Shown: positions 1 to 8,353, counted from the stretch's first letter. The stretch: DNA of 64,000 nucleotides from Hymenobacter sp. CRA2 (GCF_002007105.1 NZ_MVBC01000001.1:850756-914755); one strand, 5' to 3'. The notes: generated from the letters alone by a model not told the origin. A program made the numbers and translations.

Positions 1-48
1 AACGAGTGGCTCAAGCCCGAAGACATGGTGGGCGAGCTGCCCCGCTAA
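1..48 (+). CDS. C-terminal end of an unidentified protein (partial)
   Basis: Frame 1 is open from the window edge and reads fifteen codons (ending KPEDMVGELPR) to a TAA at 46-48. Codon choice is GC-rich at third positions, like the real genes that follow. The fragment is too short to assign a family. It is inferred to be the 3' end of a gene starting upstream of the window. Confidence 0.5.
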   Translation, partial: NEWLKPEDMVGELPR

Positions 49-178
49 ATAAAATCCGCCCTTGTGCGTTTAAACGCCGCAGCCCTAACCGGTTGCGGCG
101 TTTCTATTGTTAACAAAATTCACCGCTGTGCCTTAGGCCCGGTTTTTGGGCGCATTTTCATGTCTATACATCCAATGC

Positions 179-619
179 ATGATTATACTCTACGAAAAAC
201 CATACTTGCGCATTGCCTACGTGCGGCAGCATCGCCTGCTGGAGGTGCAGTGGCTGCACAGCAGCATCTCGGCCGGTGAGTTTCGCGACGCGTACTGGCA
301 GGCCCTGCTGCTGGCCGAACGCTACCAAGCGCGGGCCTGGCTTAGTGATTTTCGCGCCATGCCCCTGCCACAGGAGGCCGAGGTGCAGTGGCTGGAAAAG
401 TACTGGTACCCCCGCTACGTGGAGCTGAAGCTGGATAAAGTGGCCATCGTCAACTCGGGCAGCGAAGCCGGGCGCCGGCGCCTGACGGAGATTATCCAGC
501 GGGCCAACGCCGCCGGCCACACCAACCGCCCCGACCCCATGTACTTTGACGACCTGGAAACGGCGCGCGCCTGGGTGCGCAAACCCCTGACCACCGGGCA
601 GCTGCCCTCATTGGGCTAG
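179..619 (+). CDS. Small STAS-like protein, paralogue 1 of 5
   Basis: A 146-residue soluble protein with no signal peptide or membrane segment. The ATG at 179 is the first in-frame ATG. Strand-helix alternation with a central WLSDFR segment (about residue 55) followed by WLEKYWYPRY, and a C-terminal FDDLETARAWV, match the pattern shared with the genes at 17301, 21961, 32670 and 37439. The fold looks like the small STAS/SpoIIAA-type domains of Bacteroidota, but I cannot name a characterised member. It stands alone, with no operon partner. No catalytic motif is visible. Function unknown; a regulatory or stress role is only a guess from the STAS-like shape. Confidence 0.8.
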   Translation: MIILYEKPYLRIAYVRQHRLLEVQWLHSSISAGEFRDAYWQALLLAERYQARAWLSDFRAMPLPQEAEVQWLEKYWYPRYVELKLDKVAIVNSGSEAGRRRLTEIIQRANAAGHTNRPDPMYFDDLETARAWVRKPLTTGQLPSLG

Positions 620-688
620 GCGCCTGCCCACCGGGCACTTTGCGCGCCGCCTTCGTCGTTAAGCGCCTGAGCCGTAGGTTTGTGTTTT

Positions 689-771
689 GAAATGGTTGGG
701 TGGCTGAATGGCTAGTCGTTCTGCCCGCGTTGCACAGTCAACCATTTAACCATTCGGCCCTTTAACCATTT
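689..771. repeat. Intergenic ATGG/CCATTTAA word-repeat element, copy 1
   Basis: The left half holds AAATGG and GAATGGCTAG words; the right half holds CAACCATTTAACCATT and TTTAACCATTT, making a degenerate inverted repeat. A second copy at 11936-12025 keeps the same order (ATGGCT, then GTTCTGC, then TCAACCATTTAACCA). It fills nearly the whole gap before the beta-helix lipoprotein. Confidence 0.6.
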
Positions 772-776
772 GATCA

Positions 777-2291
777 GTGCGCTACATTTTTCCGCTGCTG
801 CTCCTGCTCGCCATGCTGGTTTCCACCGTGCTGCTACCCGGCTGCGAACCGAAGGAGGAGCTTCTGACTACCGATAGCAGCGCCCGGCTAGAGTTTTCCA
901 CCGACACGGTGATGTTTGATACCGTGTTTGTGCAGACGCGCACCGTGAGCAAGCGCCTGTGGGTGTACAACCGCAACAAGCGCGCGGTGCAGGTAGAGGG
1001 AATCCGGCTGTCCGGTGCCTACGGCCAGCCCTACAAGCTCCTGATCAACGGCGACTCGGGCGCGGCCCAGCAAAACCTCACCATTCGCGGCAAGGACAGC
1101 CTGCTGATTCTGGTAAAGGCCACGCTCGGCACCAACAACCAGCCGCTCAACAAGCCTTTCCTGACCGAGGACCAGATTCAGTTTCGCACCAACGGCAACG
1201 AGCAGCTGGTGCGCCTGATTGCCTACGGCCAGAACGCGTACTTCCACTTCAACGAGACGCTGCCGTGCAACGCCGTGTGGCGCAACGACAAGCCGCACGT
1301 CATTTACGGCGGCGTGCTGGTGAACAGCAACTGCACCCTGACCATGCAGGAGGGCACGCGCGTGTACTGCCACGCCGGTGCCGGCATAGTGGTGCGGGGC
1401 CAGCTGCGCATCAACCCCACGCTGCAGCCCACGGGCGAGGTAAAGCCCGAGGACCCGCGCATCGTGCGCTTCCAGGGCGACCGGCTAGAAAGCTTCTACA
1501 ACGACATTCCGGGCCAGTGGGCCGGCATTCAGTTCGACCCCGGCAGCCGGCCGAGCGTGGTGCGTTTCTGTGACCTTAAAAACGCCTCGTTTGGCCTGCT
1601 GGTGTACAACCCCGAAGCCCGGCAGCCTTTCCCCAAGGTGACGGTGGAGCACACGACCTTCCGCAACATCTCCGGCGCAGCCCTGACCTTCAACAACCCC
1701 ATTCCCTTCGATGGGGCCGGCATCCTGGGCTTCTCCGGCGACTTCGACGTGCGCAACTCCCTGTTTACCAATTGCGGCGAGTACGCCGTGGCCGGTTTCC
1801 AGGGCGGCACCTACAACCTGCAGTACTGCACCGTGGCCAATTACACGCCGCAGTTCCGCCGCCAGACTTCCTCGCTCACGTTTTCCGACGCCCTGCCGGT
1901 ACAGAATCCCACCCTGCGCGTCGCGCCCCGCGTCAGCATCGAAAACAGCATCGTGTGGGGCTCCTTTGAAGACGAGCTGTACTTCGACAACAGCAGCACC
2001 TACCTCGCGCAGATTCAGGTGCGCAACAGTGTGCTGCGCACCCAGGAGTACCAGGCCGCCGCCGATGCCGGCGGCAAGCCCGGGCTGGCCCGCAACGGCA
2101 ACCTGATCAACGTGAACCCGAAGTTCAAGCGCACGCCCGACAACGCCGCCGAGCGCTTCGACTACCGCCTCGATACCCTCTCGCCGGCCAGCAACCGTGC
2201 CGTGCCGCTGCCCGCGCTGACCAACGACCTGCGCAACCTCAGCCGCAGCGCTACTCCCGACCCCGGCGCCTACGAGCGCGTCAATCCGTAA
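777..2291 (+). CDS. Lipoprotein with right-handed parallel beta-helix fold
   Basis: A 504-residue protein. The GTG at 777 is the only plausible start, because an in-frame TGA sits two codons upstream and the hydrophobic leader begins at once (MRYIFPLLLLLAML). The lipobox LLPGC at about residues 19-23 predicts an envelope lipoprotein. The N-terminal part (30-150) is beta-rich; from about 170 to 480 there are repeated short strands with Asn and Asp turns and phrases such as NSNCTLTM, NASFGLLV and NSIVWGS, typical of pectate-lyase-like beta-helix proteins. No catalytic lyase residues can be assigned, so a binding or structural role is as likely as carbohydrate cleavage. Monocistronic. Confidence 0.85.
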   Translation: MRYIFPLLLLLAMLVSTVLLPGCEPKEELLTTDSSARLEFSTDTVMFDTVFVQTRTVSKRLWVYNRNKRAVQVEGIRLSGAYGQPYKLLINGDSGAAQQNLTIRGKDSLLILVKATLGTNNQPLNKPFLTEDQIQFRTNGNEQLVRLIAYGQNAYFHFNETLPCNAVWRNDKPHVIYGGVLVNSNCTLTMQEGTRVYCHAGAGIVVRGQLRINPTLQPTGEVKPEDPRIVRFQGDRLESFYNDIPGQWAGIQFDPGSRPSVVRFCDLKNASFGLLVYNPEARQPFPKVTVEHTTFRNISGAALTFNNPIPFDGAGILGFSGDFDVRNSLFTNCGEYAVAGFQGGTYNLQYCTVANYTPQFRRQTSSLTFSDALPVQNPTLRVAPRVSIENSIVWGSFEDELYFDNSSTYLAQIQVRNSVLRTQEYQAAADAGGKPGLARNGNLINVNPKFKRTPDNAAERFDYRLDTLSPASNRAVPLPALTNDLRNLSRSATPDPGAYERVNP

Positions 2292-2301
2292 TTGTAGACA
2301 T

Positions 2302-2378
2302 GAGTATGGAGACATGAGAAGTGAGACTTAAGCACCTTAAATGCAAGAACAATTCTCACTTCTCATGTCTCCATACTC
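2302..2378. repeat. Perfect 25-bp inverted repeat between two genes
   Basis: Bases 2302-2326 are the exact reverse complement of 2354-2378, separated by 27 bases that contain CTTAAG-like words. It lies between the stop of the beta-helix gene and the YjbQ start. There is no T-run, so it is not a classical terminator. Inside each arm the word AGACATGAG or its complement is partly repeated. It resembles the other word-based palindromes of this genome (689, 7163, 11936). Confidence 0.8.
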
Positions 2379-2390
2379 TATACTCCACCC

Positions 2391-2813
2391 ATGATCTGCG
2401 TTCAGAAACGACTGCGCTTGCCGGCCGTGCGCCGTGGCTTTCATCTCATTACCGACCTGGTGACGGCCAATCTGCCTGAACTGGAACAGGTGCAGGTAGG
2501 CACGCTGCATGTGTTCATTCAGCACACCTCGGCCAGCCTCTCCATCAACGAAAAAGCCGACCCCACGGTGCGCCACGACTTCGAGCAGTTCTTCAACCGC
2601 GCGGTGCCCGAAAACGCGCCCTATTTCCGCCACACCCTGGAAGGCCCCGACGACATGCCCGCGCACCTAAAAGCCGCCATGCTCGGCAGCAGCGTCACCA
2701 TTCCCGTCACCAAGGGTGAGCTGGCGCTGGGCACCTGGCAGGGCATCTACCTCGGGGAGCACCGTAACGACGGCGGCCGCCGCTGGATCGTGCTGACGTT
2801 GCTAGGGGCATAG
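2391..2813 (+). CDS. YjbQ family (UPF0047) protein
   Basis: 140 residues, the usual family length. It carries the conserved HTSASLSINEKADP block (about residues 44-57), the PVTKGELALGTWQGIYLGEHR block (94-114) and the C-terminal RRWIVLTLLG. Family members are small trimeric proteins annotated as secondary thiamine-phosphate synthase because they complement thiE mutants; the physiological reaction is uncertain. Conserved His and Glu residues in the named blocks form the likely active or metal site. Cytoplasmic, single gene. The ATG at 2391 follows the inverted repeat closely. Confidence 0.93.
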   Translation: MICVQKRLRLPAVRRGFHLITDLVTANLPELEQVQVGTLHVFIQHTSASLSINEKADPTVRHDFEQFFNRAVPENAPYFRHTLEGPDDMPAHLKAAMLGSSVTIPVTKGELALGTWQGIYLGEHRNDGGRRWIVLTLLGA

Positions 2814-2824
2814 CTCAGTGCGAG

Positions 2825-3430
2825 TTAGAGGACCCAGTTGAGGCTGGCATCGAGGCGGGGCATCAGCGTGCGTTGGGTCGGACTGATCTTGGATACTATC
2901 CCCAAGCTGCCTTCGGCCAGCAGATGCGCGCCTACGTTGCGCCGCAAGCCGTAACGAAGGCCCACCGGGTGAGCCGCAGCTAGGTTGGGCACCTTAATCA
3001 GGCGGTCAGTAGCCAAAGCGGCTTCGGCAAACAAACCCAGAAAGCTGCCCGCCTGCCGGCGGATGTCCTTGCCCTGGCGCTGCCGCACGAGTAGCCGCGG
3101 ATACACCCGTAGCTCTCCGGCCAAGTAGGGCAAAAGTGCCGCCGTGCTGTAGTCGCGCCCGAAATGTGGGTCGATAACATTTACGAACCGGGTGCCGCCG
3201 ATAGGCAGATTGGTGGAATAAAAGCTGTAGTGCGCTCCGGCGCTTACGTAGGCCGTCAGGCTACTGCCCAAGCGCCGCTCATAAGCCACGGCTGCCCCCA
3301 GGTAGTTAATACCGGCCAGCACCAGCTGCTTTTCCACCCGCACTTGTTCCGCTGAAGGAGCGGTGGCTGCCTGAGCAGTGGCCGAACGCGCGGCACAGGT
3401 CAGGATAGCGGCGGCAAGAATCTTTCGCAC
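2825..3430 (-). CDS. Secreted beta-barrel-like outer-membrane protein, unknown
   Basis: 201 residues with an N-terminal signal peptide (MRKILAAAILTCAARSATAQ, cleavage near residue 20). The mature part alternates hydrophobic strands and ends in an aromatic/hydrophobic strand (DASLNWVL), as in small outer-membrane barrels of Bacteroidota such as the PorT/OmpA-barrel-like group. Phrases such as GAHYSF and YLAGELRVYP support strand-turn architecture. It is convergent with YjbQ (11-bp gap) and is not linked to the next minus-strand gene. Function unknown. Confidence 0.75.
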   Translation of the reverse strand: MRKILAAAILTCAARSATAQAATAPSAEQVRVEKQLVLAGINYLGAAVAYERRLGSSLTAYVSAGAHYSFYSTNLPIGGTRFVNVIDPHFGRDYSTAALLPYLAGELRVYPRLLVRQRQGKDIRRQAGSFLGLFAEAALATDRLIKVPNLAAAHPVGLRYGLRRNVGAHLLAEGSLGIVSKISPTQRTLMPRLDASLNWVL

Positions 3431-3520
3431 CAGTAAAGAAGCATCAGAAGTAAGCTCAGCAGGGCGTTTTTGCCATCCGCTTATTTATTGTACGACCACT
3501 TCAGTAAGGCGTAAATGAGG

Positions 3521-4126
3521 CTAGCGCAGCACCCGGGCGCTGCTTACATAGCGCGTGGTATCGAAGCCCACGAGCTTCTGGCGGCCCTGCACTTCGTAGT
3601 CGCTCAGCAGGCCGTCGGCACCAAAACGTAGTTGCAGCTTTTTGCCGGAGAAAAACAGCGGGTTCCTTTGCTCCAGCGTGGCGCGCAGTTCGCGCACCAC
3701 GGAGTCGTCCTGCACCACTTCCAGAGCCAGCACCGGGTGGTCTACCTCGGGCAGGCGGCGGAAGATGCGCCGCGTGAAGCCAGCCGAATCCGACGTGAGT
3801 ACCTGGTAGGCACCGCGCAGCGCGGGCTTGTTGATGTCGGCCTGGTAAAACAGCTGCAGCTCACGCGCCCAGTCGGGTTGCGGCAGCTTGGCAGTTTCGG
3901 GCAGGGCGTCGCGCAGCATCACGCGTTTCTCCAGCGCCGGGCGCTGCCGCTGCAGGCGTTGTACCTGCGCGTTCAGCAGCGTTTGCGTATCGAAGTAGCC
4001 AGCCGGGCGCCGGGCCGGCCGGGCCCCGATATCGTCGCCGCCCGACGAGCAAGCGGCGCCAACCCCGCCCCCGAGGAGCAGGATCAGCGCCGCCGCAGCG
4101 GGTCGGAACCCGGAGAGCTTACGCAT
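3521..4126 (-). CDS. Lipoprotein of unknown function, downstream of gpmI
   Basis: 201 residues. A hydrophobic leader ends in a lipobox-like GVGAACSS (Cys near residue 26), so this is probably an envelope lipoprotein. The mature part is mixed helix/strand with a C-terminal strand region (KLQLRFGADGLLSDYEVQGR). No family recognised with confidence. Its ATG at 4126 overlaps the end of gpmI by 8 bp in another frame, so the two are very likely co-transcribed and translationally coupled, although a functional link between glycolysis and an envelope lipoprotein is not obvious. Confidence 0.8.
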   Translation of the reverse strand: MRKLSGFRPAAAALILLLGGGVGAACSSGGDDIGARPARRPAGYFDTQTLLNAQVQRLQRQRPALEKRVMLRDALPETAKLPQPDWARELQLFYQADINKPALRGAYQVLTSDSAGFTRRIFRRLPEVDHPVLALEVVQDDSVVRELRATLEQRNPLFFSGKKLQLRFGADGLLSDYEVQGRQKLVGFDTTRYVSSARVLR

Positions 4127-5660
4127 TGGTCGGGCGCAGCAGCGATTCGCCGGTCATCTCGGCGGGCTGCGGCAGTCCCATCAGGGCCAGCACGGTGGGC
4201 GCGATGTCGCCCAGCTTGCCGTCGGCCAGCGTGCCGCGGTAGTCGTTATCGGCCAGGATGCAGGGCACCAGGTTGGTGGTGTGGGCCGTGTTGGGCGTGC
4301 CATCCTCGTTCATCATCACGTCGGCGTTGCCGTGGTCGGCGATGATGATGCTGGCGTAGCCGCTTTCCAGCGCCGCCGAAATTACGTCGTTGGCGCACTG
4401 ATCCACGGTTTCCACGGCCTTCACGGCGGCCTCAAACACGCCGGTGTGGCCCACCATGTCGGGGTTGGCGAAGTTCAGCACCACGAAGTCAGCCGACTTG
4501 GCCCGCAACTCCGGCACCAGGGCGTCGCGCAGCTCGTAGGCGCTCATTTCGGGCTGCAGGTCGTAGGTGGCTACCTTGGGCGAGTTGCGCAGAATGCGGT
4601 TTTCGCCCTCAAACTCCTGCTCGCGGCCGCCCGAGAAGAAGAACGTCACGTGCGGGTACTTTTCCGTTTCGGCAATGCGGATCTGCTTTTTGCCGTTGGC
4701 GGCCAGCACCTCGCCCAGCGTCTTTTCCAGATTGTCCTTCTCAAAAATCGGCTGCACGCCCACGAACGTCGCGTCGTAGTTCGTCATCGTGAGGTAGTGC
4801 AGGTTCAGCCGGTGCATGTTGAAGGCGTGGAAGTCCTGCTGGGTCAGCGCCTGCGTGATTTCGCGGCCGCGGTCGGTGCGGAAGTTGAAGCAGATGACCA
4901 CGTCGCCCTCCTTCATGGTAGCCAGCGGCTGGTCGTCGGCCCCGATTTTCACCAGCGGCTTCAGGAATTCGTCGGTCACGCCCGCCTTGTACGAGTCGAG
5001 CATGGCGCCGATGAGGTTGTTGCAGCGCTGGCCCTTGCCGTTCACCAGCAGGTCGTAGGCTACCTGCACCCGCTCCCAGCGGTTGTCGCGGTCCATGGCG
5101 TAGTACCGCCCCACGATGGAGGCGATTTTGCCGCTGGCCCCGTGCTGAAGGTGCTGCTCCAGGTCGTTGACGTAGCGCACACCGGCTTTGGGGTCGGTGT
5201 CGCGGCCGTCGGTGAAGGCGTGGATGAACACGCGGTGCACGTCCTCGTCGTGGGCGAGGGTGCACAGGGCCTTCAGGTGCTCGATGTGAGAGTGTACGCC
5301 CCCGTCGGAGAGCAGGCCCATCAGGTGCAGGTTCTTGTCGGGGTGCTGGCGCAGGTACTCAAACGCCTGCTTGAGGGCGGGCATGGCGCCCAGCTTCCGC
5401 TCCCGAATGGCTTTGTTGATGCGTACCAGGTCTTGGTACACCACGCGGCCAGCACCGAGGTTCATGTGGCCTACTTCCGAGTTGCCCATCTGCCCATCGG
5501 GCAGCCCTACGGCCTCGCCGGAAGCTTGCAGGCGGCTGTGCGGAAAGCGCTGGAAAAGCGAATCGATGAAAGGCGTCTTTGCAGCCGCAATGGCCGACAC
5601 GGCCGGGTTGGTGCCCAAGCCCCACCCATCAAGGATTACCAACAGTACCGGTTTATTCAT
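4119..5660 (-). CDS. gpmI: 2,3-bisphosphoglycerate-independent phosphoglycerate mutase
   Basis: 513 residues, the standard size. Interconverts 3- and 2-phosphoglycerate in glycolysis/gluconeogenesis, cytoplasmic, two Mn2+. The start at 5660 gives MNKPVLLVILDGWG, with metal-ligand Asp11 in the DGWG motif; a longer in-frame extension to 5699 lacks family similarity. The phosphoserine motif QMGNSEVGHMN places catalytic Ser at 61. Further hallmarks are HSHIEHL, FTDGRDTDP and, near the C-terminus, VLNFANPDMVGHTG and IIADHGNAD, which carry the remaining metal ligands. A lipoprotein gene overlaps its 3' end. Confidence 0.98.
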   Translation of the reverse strand: MNKPVLLVILDGWGLGTNPAVSAIAAAKTPFIDSLFQRFPHSRLQASGEAVGLPDGQMGNSEVGHMNLGAGRVVYQDLVRINKAIRERKLGAMPALKQAFEYLRQHPDKNLHLMGLLSDGGVHSHIEHLKALCTLAHDEDVHRVFIHAFTDGRDTDPKAGVRYVNDLEQHLQHGASGKIASIVGRYYAMDRDNRWERVQVAYDLLVNGKGQRCNNLIGAMLDSYKAGVTDEFLKPLVKIGADDQPLATMKEGDVVICFNFRTDRGREITQALTQQDFHAFNMHRLNLHYLTMTNYDATFVGVQPIFEKDNLEKTLGEVLAANGKKQIRIAETEKYPHVTFFFSGGREQEFEGENRILRNSPKVATYDLQPEMSAYELRDALVPELRAKSADFVVLNFANPDMVGHTGVFEAAVKAVETVDQCANDVISAALESGYASIIIADHGNADVMMNEDGTPNTAHTTNLVPCILADNDYRGTLADGKLGDIAPTVLALMGLPQPAEMTGESLLRPTNA

Positions 5661-5764
5661 GGCCGCAAAGATAGGAGCTACGTAACTGCCAAGCCGCACC
5701 GATTCACTATTTTGGAGCCATCAGCGCCCAACCGTCGCGCGGGGCTGCCCGTAGGGGATTGGCA

Positions 5765-5772
5765 TAGTTTTG
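5765..5772 (+). promoter_or_regulatory. Candidate -7 box (TANNTTTG)
   Basis: TAGTTTTG matches the Bacteroidota -7 consensus exactly and lies 32 bp before the ATG of the DUF4783 gene. No good -33 TTTG was found at the usual spacing, so this is a partial promoter call. Confidence 0.4.
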
Positions 5773-5804
5773 GTATACCCGCCGCTGCAACCCCCGCATA
5801 TTAC

Positions 5805-6206
5805 ATGAAACGATTGATTTTCCGAGCTCTGACGGTACTGTGCCTGGCCCTGCTGGCGCCCGCCGTCCACGCCCAGAACGACACGTTCGGGGCCGTGCGC
5901 TCGGCCATTCAGAACGGCTCGTCCCGGGCTGTATCTCAGTACTTTGGCGGTACGGTGGAGATTGGTTTCGACGGCGAGAAGCAGAGCTACAGCGCCACGC
6001 AGGCGGAGTTCGTGCTGAAGGACTTCTTCGCCAAGAACTCGCCCGCCACTTTTGAGGTGGTACACCAGGGCGCTTCCACCTCCGAGGGCATCAAGTACGC
6101 TATCGGTAAGTACGCTGGCAAAAATGGCAGCTACCGGGTCTTCATCAAGATGAAGGCCGCGCAAGGAGCGATGCAAATCGATACCATGGAATTTTCGCAC
6201 GAGTAG
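5805..6206 (+). CDS. DUF4783 secreted protein
   Basis: 133 residues: signal peptide (MKRLIFRALTVLCLALLAPAVHAQ, cleavage after about 24) followed by a single compact alpha/beta domain. The sequence fits DUF4783, with FRAxxxGSSRAVSQYFGGTVEIGFDGEK-like and FVLKDFFAKNSPATFEVVHQG-like sections and a closing strand (IDTMEFSHE). The fold resembles NTF2-like proteins. In Bacteroidota this gene often lies next to nadC, as here (nadC starts 94 bp downstream). Periplasmic; function unknown. The reading frame is open far upstream on this strand opposite gpmI, but codon use and the signal peptide support this start. Confidence 0.9.
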   Translation: MKRLIFRALTVLCLALLAPAVHAQNDTFGAVRSAIQNGSSRAVSQYFGGTVEIGFDGEKQSYSATQAEFVLKDFFAKNSPATFEVVHQGASTSEGIKYAIGKYAGKNGSYRVFIKMKAAQGAMQIDTMEFSHE

Positions 6207-6287
6207 ATGGGCTGAACGACTACTTTCTCCCCTGCTTTTACCTCCTTGCTCTGGGTTAGGTCCCGACTCTAAGTCGGGGCCTTTTCC

Positions 6288-6295
6288 TATTTTTG
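6288..6295 (+). promoter_or_regulatory. Candidate -7 box directly before nadC
   Basis: TATTTTTG matches TANNTTTG exactly. Only four bases separate it from the GTG start at 6300, so a transcript from it would be leaderless or nearly so. No convincing -33 partner was found. Confidence 0.4.
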
Positions 6296-6299
6296 TACC

Positions 6300-7160
6300 G
6301 TGCAAACCCCGCCCTATCTCACGCCCGACGCGCTGCGCGCCTTTATCCACTCGGCTCTGGCCGAAGACGTAGGCGACGGCGACCATTCGTCGCTGGCCGG
6401 CGTGCCCGCCGATGCCCGCAAGCAGGCCCGCTTATTGGTGAAGGACGAAGGCGTATTGGCCGGGGTAGAGCTGGCTCAGGTCATCTTCCGGGAGGTGGAC
6501 CCTGCGCTGCAGGTGACGGTGCTGCTGCCCGACGGCAGCCGCGTGAAGCACGGCGACGTGGCCCTGACGGTGGAAGGACCGGCCCGCAGCATCCTCACGG
6601 CCGAGCGACTGGTGCTCAACTGCATGCAGCGTATGAGCGGCATTGCCACCAAAACGGCCTACCTGACCTCGCTCATCGCCGGCACCAAGGCCAAGCTGCT
6701 CGACACGCGCAAAACCACGCCCAACTTCCGCCTCTGCGAGAAATGGGCGGTGCTCATCGGCGGCGGCGTAAATCACCGCTTCGGGCTGTTCGATATGATC
6801 ATGCTGAAGGACAACCACGTGGACTACGCCGGCGGCATTCGGCCCGCTATCGAAGCCACGCACGCTTACCTGCAGCAGCTGGGCCGCGAACTGCCCATCG
6901 TGGTGGAAACCCGTACGCTCACGGAAGTGCAGCAGGTGGTGGAAGTAGGCGGCATCACCCGCATCATGCTCGACAACATGAAGCCCGATACCATGCGCGA
7001 AGCCGTGGCGCTGATTGCCGGCCGCTTTCCTACGGAAGCCTCGGGCGGCATCACGGAGCACACCATCCACGCTGTGGCCGAAAGCGGCGTCGACTACATT
7101 TCGGTGGGGGCCCTCACGCACTCCGCCGACATTCTGGACCTGAGTCTGAAAGCATTTTAA
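6300..7160 (+). CDS. nadC: Nicotinate-nucleotide pyrophosphorylase (carboxylating)
   Basis: 286 residues, the usual length. Converts quinolinate and PRPP to nicotinate mononucleotide, CO2 and PPi in de novo NAD synthesis. Motifs: RLVLNCMQRMSGIAT (103-117), LDTRKTTP (134-141) with substrate-binding Arg and Lys, GGGVNHRFGLFDMIMLKDNH (154-173), VVVETRTL, and the C-terminal EASGGITEHTI and DYISVGALTHS phosphate-binding section. The GTG at 6300 is the only start that keeps the N-terminus. It follows the DUF4783 gene in the same direction. No NAD-responsive operator was identified. Confidence 0.97.
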   Translation: MQTPPYLTPDALRAFIHSALAEDVGDGDHSSLAGVPADARKQARLLVKDEGVLAGVELAQVIFREVDPALQVTVLLPDGSRVKHGDVALTVEGPARSILTAERLVLNCMQRMSGIATKTAYLTSLIAGTKAKLLDTRKTTPNFRLCEKWAVLIGGGVNHRFGLFDMIMLKDNHVDYAGGIRPAIEATHAYLQQLGRELPIVVETRTLTEVQQVVEVGGITRIMLDNMKPDTMREAVALIAGRFPTEASGGITEHTIHAVAESGVDYISVGALTHSADILDLSLKAF

Positions 7161-7162
7161 TT

Positions 7163-7246
7163 GAGCTGTCAGTTGCTGGTTGTCAGGCCCTACGGCGCTT
7201 GTCGCACGTACTAACAACTGGCTGACAACTGACAACTGATAACTGA
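7163..7246. repeat. Intergenic CAACTGA word-repeat with inverted halves
   Basis: The left half contains CTGTCAGTTGCTGGTTGTCAG and the right half three tandem variants of CTGACAACTGA/TAACTGA, giving an imperfect inverted repeat. It occupies the gap between nadC and the next gene and is built like the ATGG/CCATTTAA elements, from a different word. No terminator-like T-run. Confidence 0.5.
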
Positions 7247-7256
7247 AACCTTCCTA

Positions 7257-7904
7257 ATGCAACCTCCCATTCCCCGCGGCGGCGCGGGTCGCCAATTCGT
7301 CCAGCAGCCGCAGTCTTCGCCGCTGGCCATCCGCACCAAGAAATACCAGCTCGACAAGGAAACCTACACCCGCATGGCCCTCATGCAGGTGTGGAAGAAG
7401 GACTGGTGGCAGGCCGTTATTCCGCTGGTGGTGCTGTCGTTGCCGGCCATCTTCAGCTTTTCGTGGTGGTGGATTGCGGCCGCCGTACTCGTGACGGTAC
7501 TCTACGTGCTCATCCGCTCGGCGCAGGTGACGGGCGTGACGCAGCTGGAGCAGGGCAAGGTGCTGTTTGAGCGCCTCAGCTACGAGTTCGATCCGCGCTA
7601 CATCGCCATGCGCGCCAACGATAAGGATCAGCCCCGCGGCATGACCTGGGACATGATCGAGCGCGTAAAACGCGAGAAGGACGCCTACGTGCTCTACCTC
7701 AAGCAGCCCGACGTGACCGACCAGGTCAGCGGCTGGCGCGCTACCCTGGCCAAGGTGATGTGGGTGCCCGTATTCATCCACGTGCCGACGCGTATTTTCA
7801 ACGCGCCGAAGGACCTGACCATGTTTGAGAACCTGCTGCGCCGCAAGAACCTGCTGCCCGCCGGCCCCGGCACTGCCGCGCCGGAAGCGCCCAAGGCCGC
7901 CTAA
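7257..7904 (+). CDS. Membrane protein with two central transmembrane segments
   Basis: 215 residues. A basic N-terminal 45 residues precede two adjacent hydrophobic segments (about 51-67, AVIPLVVLSLPAIFSF, and 70-87, WWIAAAVLVTVLYVLI). The C-terminal half is soluble, beta-rich and ends in a Pro/Ala-rich tail. This topology and the PH-like strand pattern (VLFERLSYEFDPRYIAMRAN, WDMIERVKREKDAYVLYL) resemble YcxB-like membrane proteins. Function unknown. It lies downstream of nadC across a repeat element, so separate transcription is likely. Confidence 0.8.
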   Translation: MQPPIPRGGAGRQFVQQPQSSPLAIRTKKYQLDKETYTRMALMQVWKKDWWQAVIPLVVLSLPAIFSFSWWWIAAAVLVTVLYVLIRSAQVTGVTQLEQGKVLFERLSYEFDPRYIAMRANDKDQPRGMTWDMIERVKREKDAYVLYLKQPDVTDQVSGWRATLAKVMWVPVFIHVPTRIFNAPKDLTMFENLLRRKNLLPAGPGTAAPEAPKAA

Positions 7905-7957
7905 GCCAGCGTTTTCTCCGTACTTCGCATTTGAGACATTTCTTCCGCTTCATCAAT

Positions 7958-8353
7958 ATGACCTCCAACAAACTCGTTTTGGGCCTGGCCGCCGCAGCTC
8001 TGCTGGGCCTGGCTTCGTGCAGCAGCGAACCGTCGGACTGGCGTCCGGACAATAAAGTATCCAACGACCTGGTGGCTCCTGGCACCCGCGAGTCGTACGA
8101 CTTCGACCAAGCCACGGACGCGCCCAGCCAGCACAAGGGTGGCGCTATCGAGACGCCCATCAGCTCGCACATGGACGTGGAGCAAACCCTGGACCCGGCT
8201 AAAGGTGCGCCTGACCGCATGACGGCTGAGCACGGCCAGACGACGGAAGCCGCCAAAGTGGAAGGCAGCAAAATGGGCGAGGAAGGCACGCCGGCCGAAA
8301 CCGACACGCACCACGACCTGAACGAAAACGGCGGCGGTCCGCAGAAAAACTAA
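7958..8353 (+). CDS. Small acidic lipoprotein, unknown
   Basis: 131 residues starting at the ATG at 7958 (MTSNKLVLGLAAAALLGLASC). Lipobox GLASC places the lipidated Cys near residue 21. The mature part is hydrophilic, rich in Asp, Glu, Thr, Gly and His, with low predicted structure (TPISSHMDVEQTL, HGQTTEAAKVEGSKMGEEG, ETDTHHDLNENGG). No family recognised. Probably an unstructured envelope-anchored protein; the many His/Asp/Glu could bind cations, but that is conjecture. Confidence 0.8.
   Translation: MTSNKLVLGLAAAALLGLASCSSEPSDWRPDNKVSNDLVAPGTRESYDFDQATDAPSQHKGGAIETPISSHMDVEQTLDPAKGAPDRMTAEHGQTTEAAKVEGSKMGEEGTPAETDTHHDLNENGGGPQKN

Noticed and set aside
4281..5700. Long open frame on the plus strand opposite gpmI
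   Set aside because: It is the mirror of a clear gpmI gene and is rich in His, Val and Gln codons typical of antisense GC-rich frames; only its end (5805-6206) is a real gene.
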